Shown here: positions 13,409 through 24,847 of the stretch, piece by piece | How positions within the stretch are numbered: the stretch's first letter is position 1 | Layout of the letters: the number at the start of each line of letters is the position of its first letter | Assembly (NCBI GenBank): GCA_902806575.1 | Contig: CADCXD010000013.1 | Coordinates: 124,001 to 188,000 of the forward strand | Length of the DNA stretch: 64,000 nucleotides | Direction: 5' to 3' | Origin: Jackrogersella multiformis | Taxonomy: Eukaryota; Ascomycota; Sordariomycetes; Xylariales; Hypoxylaceae | Position numbers and translations under genes: made by a program | The notes under the pieces: generated by a model | Seen by the model: the letters and a program-made list of their open reading frames with translations, nothing else | Told to the model about the DNA's origin: nothing | Databases searched by the model: none

Positions 13409-14819
13409 TTATAGCTTGCCAGATGAACTCTCATATGCCTCATCAACCTTGGTAGCTCCCGTAAAATCCAAGCTTTTAATCGTTAACAGTCCCTCTAACT
13501 TTGATTCTCCTTCTTCAGTCAGTGACTGGGGTACCCACGTTCCGTCATCAGGTTCCGTGCGTAGTTGTTCCCAGGCGCGTGCTGCGCGTAGAAGAGAAAG
13601 AGGGGCGTCTCGAGAATCCTCTGTCAAAGGATCACGGTATGAGTATATGTTGTTGACATGTTTAAAAGCACGGATGTGGTGGTACTCCCAAGGTCGTGCG
13701 CCAGGGAGTTCTGAAAGAAGACGAATGGACTCTATTTCTTCAACAACAGCCTCCGCTTGGCTGATTAGCTTATCCCGCAAGGATCGAGCGAGGAATGCTC
13801 GACGGTCATCTTCGAATATGACGGCAAGCTGTTGAACAGCCTCTAAGTAGTCGTCATATACCAAGAGGCCATGCGTAGCATCGTGGCTGCTGAAGTGGCA
13901 CACAGTATTTCGAAGTCTTGTGATGTAATCCATAGTATCCTCAAGCTTGTATTTCAAATGCCGGTACCCATTAACTGTAATTCCCTGGGAGTCGATTCTA
14001 TTGAACAATCGACTCTGCATTTCCAGTCGCCCGAGTTGCACTTCATGTGGTCCATGTAAGCTCTGAGCAGCAGCGGGGAAATGGAGTCTAATGCCATCGA
14101 AGAAGATCTCCTGGGCGAGCCGCAATGCCCGTCTGAGATGAACAAAGATGATCTGACTCCTAATTGGTACCGAATTGAGGTTGGTTGGTATTTCCCTTTT
14201 CAAGCCAGACCTAATGGAGAGCCTGTCGCTGGCACTCTCTTCCTTGTGGGAGATTTGTTCCTCTTCTTGAGAGTCCCATGGCTTCTCTGGTAATTGAGTG
14301 TCTTCTAGCGACTTTACTACCGGTACTAATGTTGTCGTTGACCAGTCTAGACTCTCTTGGTATTCCTCGTCACTCTTGTAGTCTATGTTCCTCGTGTCGA
14401 GGAACTTTGCCCTGATCTTACTCGTGGAAGAAGCCGTCGGGTTTCTGTAGCCATCCCAAGACCCCCAGAGGTGTTTGCCTTCGGTAGCACTCACCAAGCG
14501 CCCGTCCTCGTATCGGTAATTGAGGCAATGAATCCGTATAAAGTCATGACTCTCTGCACGATTCGAGCTCGCTTGCGAATCTTGTCTTGTACATCGATTA
14601 CGCGATGCCTTCGTGTGACAGAGGTAATGCTTATGTAGCTGGGATTTCATAGCCGTGTGGTGAGGGCGCTCGGTACTAGGAAGGGATAGGCCGTTCTTTT
14701 GCATGCATGCTTTCAACTTTGCATTTTCGGCTCTAAGGTCTCGATTGATTTTCGAGCCGTTCTATTTCGCCTTTTGCCGCTCCAAGTTCGTAAGAAACAG
14801 GCCCTATGAACTTAGGCAT
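13409..14819 (-). CDS. unknown protein with HEPN-like RNxxxH motif, probable N-terminal frameshift
   Basis: I do not recognise the family. The uninterrupted frame gives 431 residues from an ATG at 14704. A better N-terminus lies just upstream in another frame: ATG at 14819 opens MPKFIGPVSYELGAAKGEIERLENQSR and then stops, while the main frame resumes the coiled coil with DLRAENAKLKACMQKNG. Joining them needs one extra GA in the GAGA stretch near 14736-14746, so this is either a real frameshift or an assembly error. The middle (about residues 45-180) is polar and low-complexity. The C-terminal half is helical and carries LRNTVCHF at 13895-13912, an exact RN-x3-H match as in HEPN-fold RNases. 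Function is inference only; no catalytic claim is made. Confidence 0.6.
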
Positions 14820-16114
14820 GTTGATCGCAAGCTTGTCGAGAACGAGACTATCCGTGTCCGTGTATGGCGTGTATGGGTGAAGGACAGAAGTAAAGAAATA
14901 ATAAAAAAGAACGAAACTAAGTATTGTGAAAGTAAGTTACCAATGACCTGTCTGTTCAGAGAGGTCGAGGATCTTGAAGAGGCTGTGACTGTATATAGAA
15001 GTGAGTAAAAAAAGGAGCATTCTGAAGGATAAAGGTATTGTTAAATAAGAAACGTATTGTCCTTGGAATAATCGCATTGTCCTAATCATGGTGACAATAG
15101 TGGAATAACAAAGAAACGTTATTATATGGACTTACACGGCCTTGTCAGCTGCTAGATATCTACTGATTGGTCAATCACTCACTCAACCCTTTGGATGTTG
15201 AAATAGGGGGTCGTCTGGCAGCTGGCAAGGTACGTGCCCCAGTGAGAATTTGATCGTGACCTGCCTCATAACAATAGACAAACAATTGCTTTGACCAATA
15301 GGTGTATGAGTCACTTCCATTGGCACCTTAGGTATTAAGGAAGGTACTTCGCTACAATATCCCCATGTGTATATTTGACTCTGAGTTTTGATGAACACCT
15401 GGATTTTAACCTGGGTATGATCATTACCCCTTTATAAAGAATAATAGGAGATTATTAGATTAGGCTGATGAAAAGCTACGCTTGACTAATTGAATATTTG
15501 AATATATACGGTAGGTAGGTATGAGTGGGTAACTTAACGATTATACTATTGATTCAAATTTGTAAAACTAGGTACTTTTAGTTGACGGTAATAACATACT
15601 TCTCTTGTATCGACGTTTCCTTTCATGTAAATTTCTTAGATACTAGGATTTTAGAGGAGTATTTACTAGTGGTATTCGCCTAAGGTCAAGGAATATTCAT
15701 GTATCCGCCTACTTAGTTGGAATGTTCTGAGTTATATATATCTTGCAAATGGTTTGTACTAAGGGTTGTTTTTTCAAGCAAAAATAATTGCTTGGCATGA
15801 CAAACATTATCCTAATCCAATTTGGAAAGTTTCCTTTTCACTGATATCAAATATCAAATTTGCTACATAAATTTTAACTGTCATATGATCCTACTATTGG
15901 ATTCAAGAAATAGGAGAAACACAAAACATTCTATTAATAGATAGTCGAATATATTACCCCTTTCCCCTCCCCTTCACCCCCTCCTTAGGTTAAGTGACTA
16001 CATGCTTGGATACCTTAAAGGGAATTAAAGTTCGCCGAGTCTCATAACGTTCGTCTTGTATTGATCTTTGATATATCTAGGTAGGTAGGTATATCTAATA
16101 CTTATGTGTTCCGT
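14820..16114. other. AT-rich intergenic region
   Basis: This separates the divergent-side 5' end of the unknown RNxxxH gene from the 3' end of the SDR gene. Short frames only. It is strongly AT-rich from about 15400, with a TAGGTAGGTA repeat near 16079-16092. No gene or RNA is recognised. Confidence 0.5.
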
Positions 16115-17176
16115 TCAAGTCAATCTATCTAAAAAGTTCGCGCTGTAGCCACTGAATGTCTTGCGATCTACCTCCTCTTTCAGAATGCAGGGTAACTCAT
16201 CCTGTACATAGCTCTCGCTCCAGCTCTTCTCTATGGGCTTCCACCCAATCTCGCGCAACCGCGCGGCACGACTACGGCTATTAATGGCGACGGCGTACGT
16301 ATACTCTCCGAAAAGGTCGTCATAATTCTCGGGTGGTATAGTGCGCGGGCTTGGGTCTGAGATAAGCCCAGCTTTGTGGAGTTCTGCCCCGATGAGCGAG
16401 GCGACGTCCTTCCAGCTCGGTTCGTTGTCGCCAGAGTTCTCGCAGAAGTAGTACGGGTTCTCCACAATATTTGGGCTGCCTGCTGGCGTAGACTCAAGAT
16501 GATGTAGCAGCACTACGTAAGCTCTTGCTAGGTCGAGCACGTGGATGTTGCTCTCCACGGACAGGCCAGCGCCCACGTGTCCCGAGTAGCCATACTTGAG
16601 AGCGAACCGGGTGAGCGTTGGAAATTGACTGCTGAGCCGCCCGTGATTCGGATTGAAGCCGTAAACCGCCGGAGGAATCATTATGGCGATCTTAGCCTTC
16701 TCAGGAAGTTGCTCCTGAAGTTTAACGATAGTAAGATCGATCTGTCGATGCGGCGCATTTTCGGGAAGAGAGTTCACCTCTGACACATCGTTGTCGTGAT
16801 AGATCTTGTCAGATTTGAAGTTCCCTCCTGCGTTGTCGTCCAGGAGGGATGTTCCAGAAGTGTGGATATAAATCGTATTGAGACCCTTCTCGGCACGCTG
16901 GCGGATAGCCTCAAGAATAGCTTCGACACTTGGGAGGTGGTCCGCGGTAGCTGTGTGAATGATAATGTCATGAGAAAAGGCGTGCTTCGTGATCAAGGCC
17001 TTGTCGTTCAAATCGCCAAGTACCGCACCAGTGGCCCCCGAAGCCTTGAGCTGATCGGCATGGAATTGCCTCCTGACATAACCTGTCACGTCGTAATTCT
17101 CCTTGGCTAACAGATCAAGCACGTTCCAGCCGATAAAGCCGGGCCCGACAATGAAGACTTTCTTTCCCGAAGACAT
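16115..17176 (-). CDS. NAD(P)-binding extended SDR-type epimerase/reductase
   Basis: A single exon encodes 353 residues. I chose ATG 17176 (context CTCGAAATGTCTTCG) because the dinucleotide-binding motif KVFIVGPGFIGWNVLDLL follows within seven residues. An upstream in-frame ATG at 17263 would add a 29-residue extension rich in aromatic and hydrophobic residues, with no support. GxGxxG at about residues 10-15 and the IIHTATADH strand fit an atypical extended short-chain dehydrogenase (NmrA/epimerase-like). The usual YxxxK catalytic pair is not obvious, and the IYIHTSGTS stretch sits where the active-site Ser would be. Substrate is unknown, the location probably cytosolic. A TATA-like element lies 95 bp upstream. 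Confidence 0.85.
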   Translation of the reverse strand: MSSGKKVFIVGPGFIGWNVLDLLAKENYDVTGYVRRQFHADQLKASGATGAVLGDLNDKALITKHAFSHDIIIHTATADHLPSVEAILEAIRQRAEKGLNTIYIHTSGTSLLDDNAGGNFKSDKIYHDNDVSEVNSLPENAPHRQIDLTIVKLQEQLPEKAKIAIMIPPAVYGFNPNHGRLSSQFPTLTRFALKYGYSGHVGAGLSVESNIHVLDLARAYVVLLHHLESTPAGSPNIVENPYYFCENSGDNEPSWKDVASLIGAELHKAGLISDPSPRTIPPENYDDLFGEYTYAVAINSRSRAARLREIGWKPIEKSWSESYVQDELPCILKEEVDRKTFSGYSANFLDRLT

Positions 17177-17270
17177 TTCGAGTATCAAAGATAACTGCAC
17201 CTTGAAATATTTGGATTTAAGGTAGAATGATACGCTTGTATCGAACAGCAGAATGTATTCCACACTTGAT

Positions 17271-17279
17271 TCTTATATA
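17271..17279 (-). promoter_or_regulatory. possible TATA box of the SDR gene
   Basis: On the minus strand this reads TATATAAGA, 95 bp upstream of the chosen start codon at 17176. It supports the downstream ATG over the one at 17263, which would leave almost no UTR. Confidence 0.4.
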
Positions 17280-18375
17280 CCTACGAATCCAAGCATATAT
17301 GTTACTTATAACCTTTAACTCCGGATATTCGTACCTTCTCTAGTCTTGTGGTGTTGGAATTATTAATCGAGTGATTAGACAAGGTCGATTTGATTAGTAA
17401 TTATCATGATGTGTATCATAGTTCTTCGACTTGACGTTGTAATATACTTACTAAGGTATCTAAATATATGTTTGCTATTGTTTTAACTCTATTTAATTGG
17501 GTAGTATTCTGAAAAGGGGGGAGCCTGGAGTGAGGCCCGAAGCATGATTTGTAATGAACCCCAACTCGTATAGTTCAGCCGCAATCTATTTATATTCATT
17601 TATATTCTATTAAACATTATAGAAACGTGATGAAATATATGATATACCATTGTGTTAAAGTGGGTGGTGTAATAGCCCATGAATGATTCCATTTTACCTT
17701 GTGGAACGTCGAAATCACTGTATAATAAGTGTCTTATATTACCGTATAGTCAGAGATTATACCTAACATAGAGTATAGGTTCAGCCGTATAGTAAATCTA
17801 TAGTTATATATTTTTTCTGGTTAAGACTGTACCTATATTACAGACCTTACTGTCACTTTAGTAACCTGTTCATTATAAGAAAGATACTGTCATAAGGCAG
17901 ACCTTGCGATAATATGGGTAATAATGACGTTGTTACGCAAGGAGCTTTAAGTCGTATCCCCACGGACCGCGATATACACAGGTAGTTACAGGAACATGCC
18001 TTTGTCTATATTAATGTCTCAAGTGTATCCCTTCGCACGGAGTATTATACCTTGAACGGGCTAAACCCTCCGTCTGGTCTATCCCCGATAGATCAGGCTT
18101 CTGACTGACGGATACTGCGTAACCTGTTGTTCTTAAGTCCGCCGTTTTCGCGTATTTACGTGATAATAAATGGGGTACTATGTAAACCTTCATTTGATAC
18201 TACGAGGAAGAAAATGCACATAAGTTTACTAGGTTAATAGTATAGGACTTATACTATAAAATTAGGTATCCACACTTCTTAACCATGTTCGGTACCTAGG
18301 TATACAGTGATTTGAAAATAACCCCTTGTTAAGCTGCGCGGTAGAGCGGACGATGATCCGCTCAACGGTAGCGAC

Positions 18376-18405
18376 GCCGTTCTGCGCCGTTCTGCGCCGT
18401 TCTAG
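18376..18405. repeat. 10-bp tandem repeat, three copies
   Basis: The unit GCCGTTCTGC is repeated three times, the last copy with two changes at its end. It lies in a GC-richer patch of otherwise AT-rich intergenic DNA. No function is evident. Confidence 0.85.
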
Positions 18406-18853
18406 TCCTGCCGGGGAATAAAATAAAACCTTACTGCGCCGCTCTATCACGTTAGATAATAGCTGGTCTGTGCTTTGTGGTTCGGGTTCTCGTCCAAAAC
18501 TAGTCTAGGTTAAACGGTTAGCTGTAAAGTTAGACGAGTCAAATGGACCGTGCATATGCGGCGAGGAGAAACAACGCTAAAAAGGGAATTAACGACATCC
18601 ATAGGTTGCCTAGTTAGGTAGATCTTTTTCTTTCCTTCCTCATCAAAGAAAATACCTATGTCCTTTTGTGGTTGCCCTGAATAAAGGTTGCCGTCCATTC
18701 GTTCCTTCTGCTTTTCGTGCCGATTCCCGATTTAGTCTCCCCTTTTTATCGGAGTGTTGTGTTACACATTATCACGGTCCCGTTTCCGAGTCCGAGTCCT
18801 ACCTCTCGGCGCATCCTACCATCGTTCTTCCCGTCAACAAATATATCTTGGCC

Positions 18854-19462
18854 ATGATGCTTGTCAACAACCTAAAAGGATCTTCGGTCCTCCTGACCGC
18901 TCTGCTCGCTGGGCAGGCTCTAGCCAGGACCGACTTGGAAGGCTGCGTCTCGTCAAAGACCGTTATGTACGGCGGCGCGAGCTTGATCTGGTACGTCCCG
19001 GATACTGGAGAGATCTGCAATTTTTTGGACTGCGGTGGCGGCCGTGCTCCGCCAAAAACCACCGTCCCCGGTTGCGGCGCCTACTCGGGTACTGCTACCT
19101 ACTCGCCTAGCTATTTGCCAGGCTTTGGCGCCGCTGCAACTGTCAGCTCCACTGAGAGCTCTGTCCCAAGCTCTACCTCGGCGTCCGGCTCTGGCACGAC
19201 GAGTGATACATCCTCTATTGCCACTATCACCGAGGCACCAACAATTACCTCGCCGGAAGCTACTTCGCCGGAGACTGCCTCGTTGGAAACAAGTACTGGC
19301 ACCAGCTCGAACAGCGGACCGTCCTCGTCCTCGTCAACTAGAAGCTCGCAAGGAACTGGGTCTAGTAGCGTGCCTCAGGGCGCAGCGGCTACACCGACGA
19401 TGGCTATAAAGGGTATCATGGGTGTCGCAGTTGGTCTTGTGGCGGGTGTGGCTATGCTGTAA
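18854..19462 (+). CDS. GPI-anchored Ser/Thr-rich secreted protein with Cys-rich N-terminus
   Basis: The start is ATG 18854 (ATGATG; the second ATG at 18857 is possible). It places a signal peptide (SSVLLTALLAGQALA) at the N-terminus of a 202-residue protein. An upstream in-frame extension exists but would bury the signal. Mature residues about 25-85 carry a compact Cys pattern (EGCVSS, GEICNFLDCGGGRAPP, VPGC) that looks conserved and may be disulfide-bonded. A roughly 90-residue Ser/Thr/Pro stalk, likely O-mannosylated, follows. The C-terminus (IMGVAVGLVAGVAML) is a typical GPI-attachment tail. It is probably a cell-wall or membrane surface protein; I cannot name a biochemical role. Intronless. 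Confidence 0.8.
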   Translation: MMLVNNLKGSSVLLTALLAGQALARTDLEGCVSSKTVMYGGASLIWYVPDTGEICNFLDCGGGRAPPKTTVPGCGAYSGTATYSPSYLPGFGAAATVSSTESSVPSSTSASGSGTTSDTSSIATITEAPTITSPEATSPETASLETSTGTSSNSGPSSSSSTRSSQGTGSSSVPQGAAATPTMAIKGIMGVAVGLVAGVAML

Positions 19463-21047
19463 GTGGTATCCACCTAGGTAGTCTTGATGGAGGATGGATG
19501 CCGTTGGATTCTGTAAGCTCGACAGGGAGTATTGTTAGTTAACATGCATAATTAGATAATTATAACAAAGGTCTTGTTACAAACTCGGTGATCTTTTGTT
19601 GGTGGTGACTGCATTCAAATTTGGGAGAGGAAACTAGAATGCTTAAAAAATGGGTGTGGTAGGCAACGATAGTAACAAGTAGGTATGCGTGGCGGGTGGT
19701 GATGATCACGAGTATGAAGTGGTCGGTTGCTACATAGGTACCTTATGTACCTAGGTAGGCTCGAGAATCTTGGTGGAGGGATGATATTATTATTGGGTTC
19801 ATGGCCGTTCTCAACAAGAAAAAACTTGGGTTGGCATAACACGAGATCGCGTGGACGTCGCGTTGACGTGCCCCGTGCTTGGGCCAACGAACTACTACTA
19901 CGAACCGAAGTAAGGTATATAATGCTGAACAGTAGCATGTTCTATCACGAAATAGGATGCCTTGGTCAACTGGTAACAGCACCAAACATTAAGCTAATTC
20001 ATGACAGGACGACAAATAACCCGACGACCCTCGAGTTCGAACCCGACCTGGGGCATTTCTAAAATGTCCCAAATTTTCAACGCCACTACGATCCGATCCG
20101 ATACGACAACTACGACGACTACGATGACACTACGGCAGCCGCCGGCTGCGGGTAATGGTTGATGCTCTGACGTCCCGACCCAACTCGACTTTCGACGAAC
20201 CCGACTTTCGACACAACGGTTACTAACAATATACATAGCACGATACATAACGATGAATACAAACAATACACCGTAAGTACAACCACCCACCAAGGCATCC
20301 TATTAAAACAAATTTTTTTTTCGGTTTTTTTCCAAGTCCCCCTACCGGCCCCCTGCCGCCCCCCTTCTAATATTCCTCACCCTTATTCCCCTATCTCTAC
20401 TTAGTATACCGGATTTCCATTTTTTTTTTAGCCCAGGCGAATTGTTTCTCCAGCTTTTACTTACGAATGCTATCCTCCTTTTTGCATCTCCCCTATTAGG
20501 GCATTCTTTTAAATTAAAGACCACACATTTTTAGATACCTCGCTAAAATCGCTGCCTCCCAACCAGCCTGAACCTCACTCGGGTTGCGGTGATCCTTTGG
20601 CATACTATCACTTATCTTCATAGTCTTGCATCTTGAATATATACGTTCATTTTTATGTACTTATTTTCATGGGCCTGGAGGAGCCCTCATGGGCTAACCA
20701 TCCTTAGGTGACGAGGCTACTTATTAGGACTGGAGTTGGGGACGAGATCGGTACCGACGGTACCGACTATACAAAACTCTAGTAACTAGCAACCAGTAAT
20801 CCCAGAGCTGATAATATATTCATTCCCTTTCCTTTGTGATATGTGAATCAATGAAGAGATCTCGTATCTGACCCTAGACCTTAGTACTTGTAAAAATCAC
20901 ATGTAAACCAAGACCATCCCGTTGAGTATATATTCTTCTATTCTTTTGCTCTAACACCTCTAAAAGAATCGCGGAAATTAGATATATATATCCAAGTATG
21001 TACACAACACCCAACGGTCAACCCCAGACCGAAAACAACCCTAAAAA
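19463..21047. other. intergenic region between convergent genes
   Basis: This lies between the 3' ends of the GPI-protein gene and the GH76 gene. It holds a near-tandem CGACTTTCGAC pair around 20182-20211, a doubled GGTACCGAC at 20750-20768, a TACCTAGGTA copy near 19748, and homopolymeric T stretches near 20310 and 20420. No gene is recognised. Confidence 0.5.
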
Positions 21048-22916
21048 TCAATCTAAAGCCATCCACACAGCGCCCACAATCGTAGTCCCCAACATAATAG
21101 CAGTGACTATCCCGGCGCCGGCCCTATCCCCCGTGGTAACGGGCGCAGCCTGGGGCAGGCTCGGGGAGTTAGACCCGGCGTTCGGATCGCCGATGCTGGT
21201 GCCGCCGGTGAAATTCGTCACGGGCGACTTCGCGTCGGCGACCAGCAGGCTCGTCAGCGCGCCGAGCACGTTCATCTGCTGGCCGGCGCCGGTGCGGCCG
21301 TCGTAGACGCCGGTGGTCCAGTGGAAGCCGCACTGGCGGCCGTTCGGACCGCCGGTGCACTGCTTGACGGCGGCCTCGGTGCTGGAGCGTAGCAGGTTCA
21401 TGATGCGGTCCTTGGCGAAGGGCGCTACTTGCGTCGACATGGCGAGCCAGCGGTGTACGTACCCCTTGAAGCTCAGCATGTCGGTCGAGCACACGCCGCC
21501 CTCGCACGAGGGCTCGTAGAGCGTGCCGTTCACGAAGAAGATGCGCTCCATGCCGTCGAGGAGCCCGCTGATGCGGTCTTCCCAGGCTTTGCTTTGGTTG
21601 GTCTTTTCGCGAGGCGGCTTGTGTTAGCTTTGGCCTTTTTATATTTTCAAAAATTTGTAAGGGAGTGTTCTAGAAGGCTGCTTACGTAGTCGTACATGTA
21701 CGCGGCGCCCGACAGTAGGATGGCCGCATTGTACGAGTATTGCTGCCTGTTGGTGTCGGTACAGTTGTATGGCACGTGGCCACCGTCGTATACGTTCCAT
21801 TTGTCGTCGATGTATTTGACACTAATGAGCCAATCCCATGTCTTGGTTGCCCAGTCCGCGTACTTTCCGTCGCGCGTGTATCGGGCCAGTCGGGCCCCTA
21901 TATTGAAGAAACACCCGTTGGCAATGGCTATTTGCTCCTGTCAGTCAGAGTCCGCTACCTAGTTTAATCTTACTTTTCCTCGTCCATTTCTTATTCTTTC
22001 TTTTCTCTTTCTTCGGATACAGCAAAGAGAGGGAAAGGGGTCCTCACTGTTCTTGTAATCGTACCCCCTGTTGCTCGGGAAGATTTGCCACCTCAAGCCG
22101 CCGCCGCAAGTGTCATCGCGGCGATCCGGAGCAGCTTGCTCATTCCACACAGCCTGGGCTAGGGCGACCCACTGCGCCTGATCCCTGGGCGGGTCGCGGA
22201 AGTTGACTTCGGCCGCGAGCATCGCCGACATGCCCCAGAAGGATTGGTCGTCGTTGCCGAGAGACAAGGTCCAGTTGCGTGGTGCGTAGTCGCGGTTCTC
22301 GCCTACCTGAAACTGCATTGCGTCGTATGTCACGGCGTTGTATGTATCGTCTCCCGTATAGTGCCAGTAGTCTATCATCGTACCCCACTGAAACAGGAAC
22401 AGTCAGTAATTATTTCTTTAGGTAAAGGGTTCAGGTATGTATTAGGAGCAAGGACTCCTTAGTCAGCCCAATTAGGAGTGGTTGACTCCCGAGATAGGTT
22501 AGGAAGGGGAAAATAACTCTCGATGTTACATACGAGCGCGCCTCCTTGCCACCTGATTCAGGTTGTCGTTAGTAAATCACATTTCCCTTATTTTCCTTTT
22601 CATATGGAAAGGGGCACAAACCAGTAGTAGTCTCCATTGGGTGGGGGTCCCGGTAGAATACCAGGTGTTTGACCGGTCTCATTGCCGTTATAGTAGGTCA
22701 TTAAATCGAAGGCGACCTGTTTCGCCGCAGCTTTGATGGAATCTAAGGAAATGTTGAGCCTAGGAATATGCTGTATTTCCTGGGGCCAATTTTCAAGGAG
22801 AGTCTTGTGCAAAAATGGAAGAGCCTACCTGGCGAATCTAGGTCAACCTCGAGCGCTCCTAGCACAGCTGCCGGAGCGAGCCATAGTAGATGCCGCCGGC
22901 AAGCAGCAGGCAACAT
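21048..22916 (-). CDS. GH76 mannan endo-1,6-alpha-mannosidase-like, GPI-anchored (Dfg5/Dcw1 family)
   Basis: This wall enzyme family acts on alpha-1,6-mannose backbones and is thought to cross-link GPI proteins to the cell wall. Six exons (22916-22829, 22742-22622, 22552-22534, 22387-22048, 21927-21686, 21602-21048) join in frame to 454 residues. There is a signal peptide (LLWLAPAAVLGALE). Family signatures are YYWWQGGALWGTMIDYWHYTGD, the catalytic Asp pair in GNDDQSFWG (D122-D123), TIANGCFFNIGARLARYT, KWNVYDGGHV and CGFHWTTGVYDG. A hydrophobic GPI tail ends the protein. Exon 3 is only 19 nt and encodes part of the conserved WWQGGAL motif, so automated gene finders may miss it. All family landmarks are present and nothing appears disrupted. 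Confidence 0.93.
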
Positions 22917-23972
22917 ATCTTCGATTCAGGCCGAGTGACGGCACTGAAGAATTGACCGTCCCTCGAAATGTAGTTGTTGGAAGAAGTTAAGATACGGAGT
23001 TAAGAATATAAATAACAGCATTATCCGTCCACGTGCGTAATATTATTATATTGCAAATCGAACAAATCGAACAGCCGATACCCCGGATAGTTTTGGACTA
23101 GTATCGTTGTTCTTTTGGTCTGTTCGCGTACTTATCCGCTTCCAGGAACTACCGATCAAGGGATCATGGGGCCGCGTATGTGTAGATGTATAGGCCAGTT
23201 GATCCACTGAATGTTGATGTAAGTCGACACCAACAGCACTGCCAAGGGTTTGAAAACCTAGGAAGAGCCTCATAGCGGAGCAGCGCAGTCTACTTAAGAA
23301 GGTATATAAGGGCCTTTATGGATAGGTTATGTCGGACGCAGCGGGTCAACCGCGCGCGTTTTCAGGATCTAATGAACCCGCTGATCTGCGCTATATAGCT
23401 GTTAAGATACTGGTATGCGAGACTCATACTAAGATCTTAATGGTACGTTCACTATATTGTAGATCCCGTATATGAGCGGCGGCCCAATAGGGTTGCAGTG
23501 CATATTCTCATCTCATCAATGGTCGAGGCTGTGCCGTGTAAGCACGGCAGATTGTTCTTTTAGAGCCATCTTGCAGCCTGTGCACTATATTCGAATTGGC
23601 CGAAAACCCGTAAGGGAACAAAATGAATTGTTTCACCGATGCCAATAAGGATGTTCCTTCGGATGAGGAGGCTTGACTGCACTGCCTCACTTCTTCATTT
23701 CCGCCAGAGTTGTTGGCTGTTAATTACCTATCTACCTTATATGGCGAATCCACAGGGTAAGCTCAGGCCCTGTCAGTTTTGTCGGGCAGTTAAGTGGTAT
23801 TGAACTGGAGCAAAATAATAAATGTACCGCAAAGACTTTTCGCTGTGATCCCCGGACCCTAATATTCTTTAAGTTTTGATATGATGGGGATAGAATGAAG
23901 TTAGCGGCATCTCCATCGCGATTCTTGACGACAGGTAGTTACCCCTATCTGTGCCTTTTTAACTCTTGCATC
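22917..23972. other. intergenic region
   Basis: This is the GH76 promoter side joined to the 3' flank of the histidine phosphatase gene (both minus strand). There are only short frames, and no repeats or RNA genes are recognised. Confidence 0.5.
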
Positions 23973-24847
23973 TCAATATCCCCGGCTATCTCCGCTCTCT
24001 CCCGCGTCCGGGTCCTCTTCCGGTAACTCCGATCCTAACACTATGGGGTCGATCCAACTCCGACCAAGTCCTCCGCCTTTCTCTCTAGTGGACTTATGTT
24101 GCTCAAGTCGGTACATGTCTTCGGGGCCGTTCATAGGCGCAAAGTCAAAGATGCGGTAGTCGGCGTTGAAGTACCAGTAACCGGAGACGGCCAATCTCAA
24201 GAAAGCCGAGTGGGAGACCACGAGTATAACCTTCTCCGGCCGTTCATATAGCTTCCTCAGGGCTGTTTGAGCGCGCACTAAGATGGCTGACTTGTTGAAG
24301 TGATAGCGGCTTGCTGCCGGCGATGTCTTATCCGGAAAGACAGGATCGACATGTGAGAAATCAACCATGGGAAACTCGTGGACAAGTTTATCGATGGGGT
24401 TTCCCGTGTCACATGGCTTATCCGAGTTTTCTATCGAGATGTCTTAGAATGTGTGACAACTCGTTACGAATGTGTCAAAAAGTCTTCAAAAATATAATGT
24501 TATGGGGAGAGGACTACCTTGCCAGCTCGCATCAGCCTCGACCTTAATACCCTTCTCTATGAGCCAGTCGACAGATCGCAACGCAGTCTGGACCGTCCTA
24601 CGTAAAGGGGAGACTATTATTAGCTCGGCTTTCTGGGCTAATGGATTATCCACGAGGCTCTTCCGCAGGTCTGCACATTGCTCGTGTCCCTCTTCAGTCA
24701 GATCCGGATCAAGCAGTTCAAAATTCTCTAGGCGAAATCAGAACGGATCTCTAGAAGCCTATGGCCTGGGGGCACCATGATAGCAAACTAACTCTCTGCG
24801 TTGTGGCGAGCTTGGGCATGGCGGACAAGTATGAGAGTTGGAGGCAT
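23973..24847 (-). CDS. histidine phosphatase superfamily (phosphoglycerate mutase-like) protein
   Basis: This is a phosphohydrolase of the RHG/RHA branch; the substrate is unknown. Three exons (24847-24793, 24727-24518, 24430-23973) join in frame to 240 residues. The start MPPTLILVRHAQARHN carries the phospho-accepting His (H10) in an RHA rather than RHG context. DPDLTEEGHEQC, then SPLRRTVQTAL, then QENSDKPCDTGNP, then VVSHSAFLRLAVSG supply the second catalytic His and the usual order of family motifs. For intron 2 I chose the acceptor at 24431-24432 because it restores QENSDKPCDTGNP; an acceptor six codons earlier is also in frame. The gene is divergent from the CTNNBL1-like gene with 640 bp between starts. 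Confidence 0.88.

Larger units (their letters stand above)
17177..18853. other. AT-rich intergenic region with a short tandem repeat
   Basis: This is the shared upstream region of the SDR gene (-) and the GPI-protein gene (+). It is very AT-rich between 17280 and 17950, then less so. A 10-bp tandem repeat lies at 18376-18405. No open frame above about 63 codons looks real. Confidence 0.5.

Noticed and set aside
17264..18450. AT-rich block with minus-strand frames, considered as a RIP-mutated transposon
   Set aside because: I found no transposase or reverse-transcriptase motif and no terminal repeats. A dinucleotide-ratio calculation would be needed to support RIP.
20030..20050. GTTCGAA-type B-box-like sequence suggesting a tRNA
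   Set aside because: The flanking bases do not form a T-arm, and no matching A box or acceptor stem is found.
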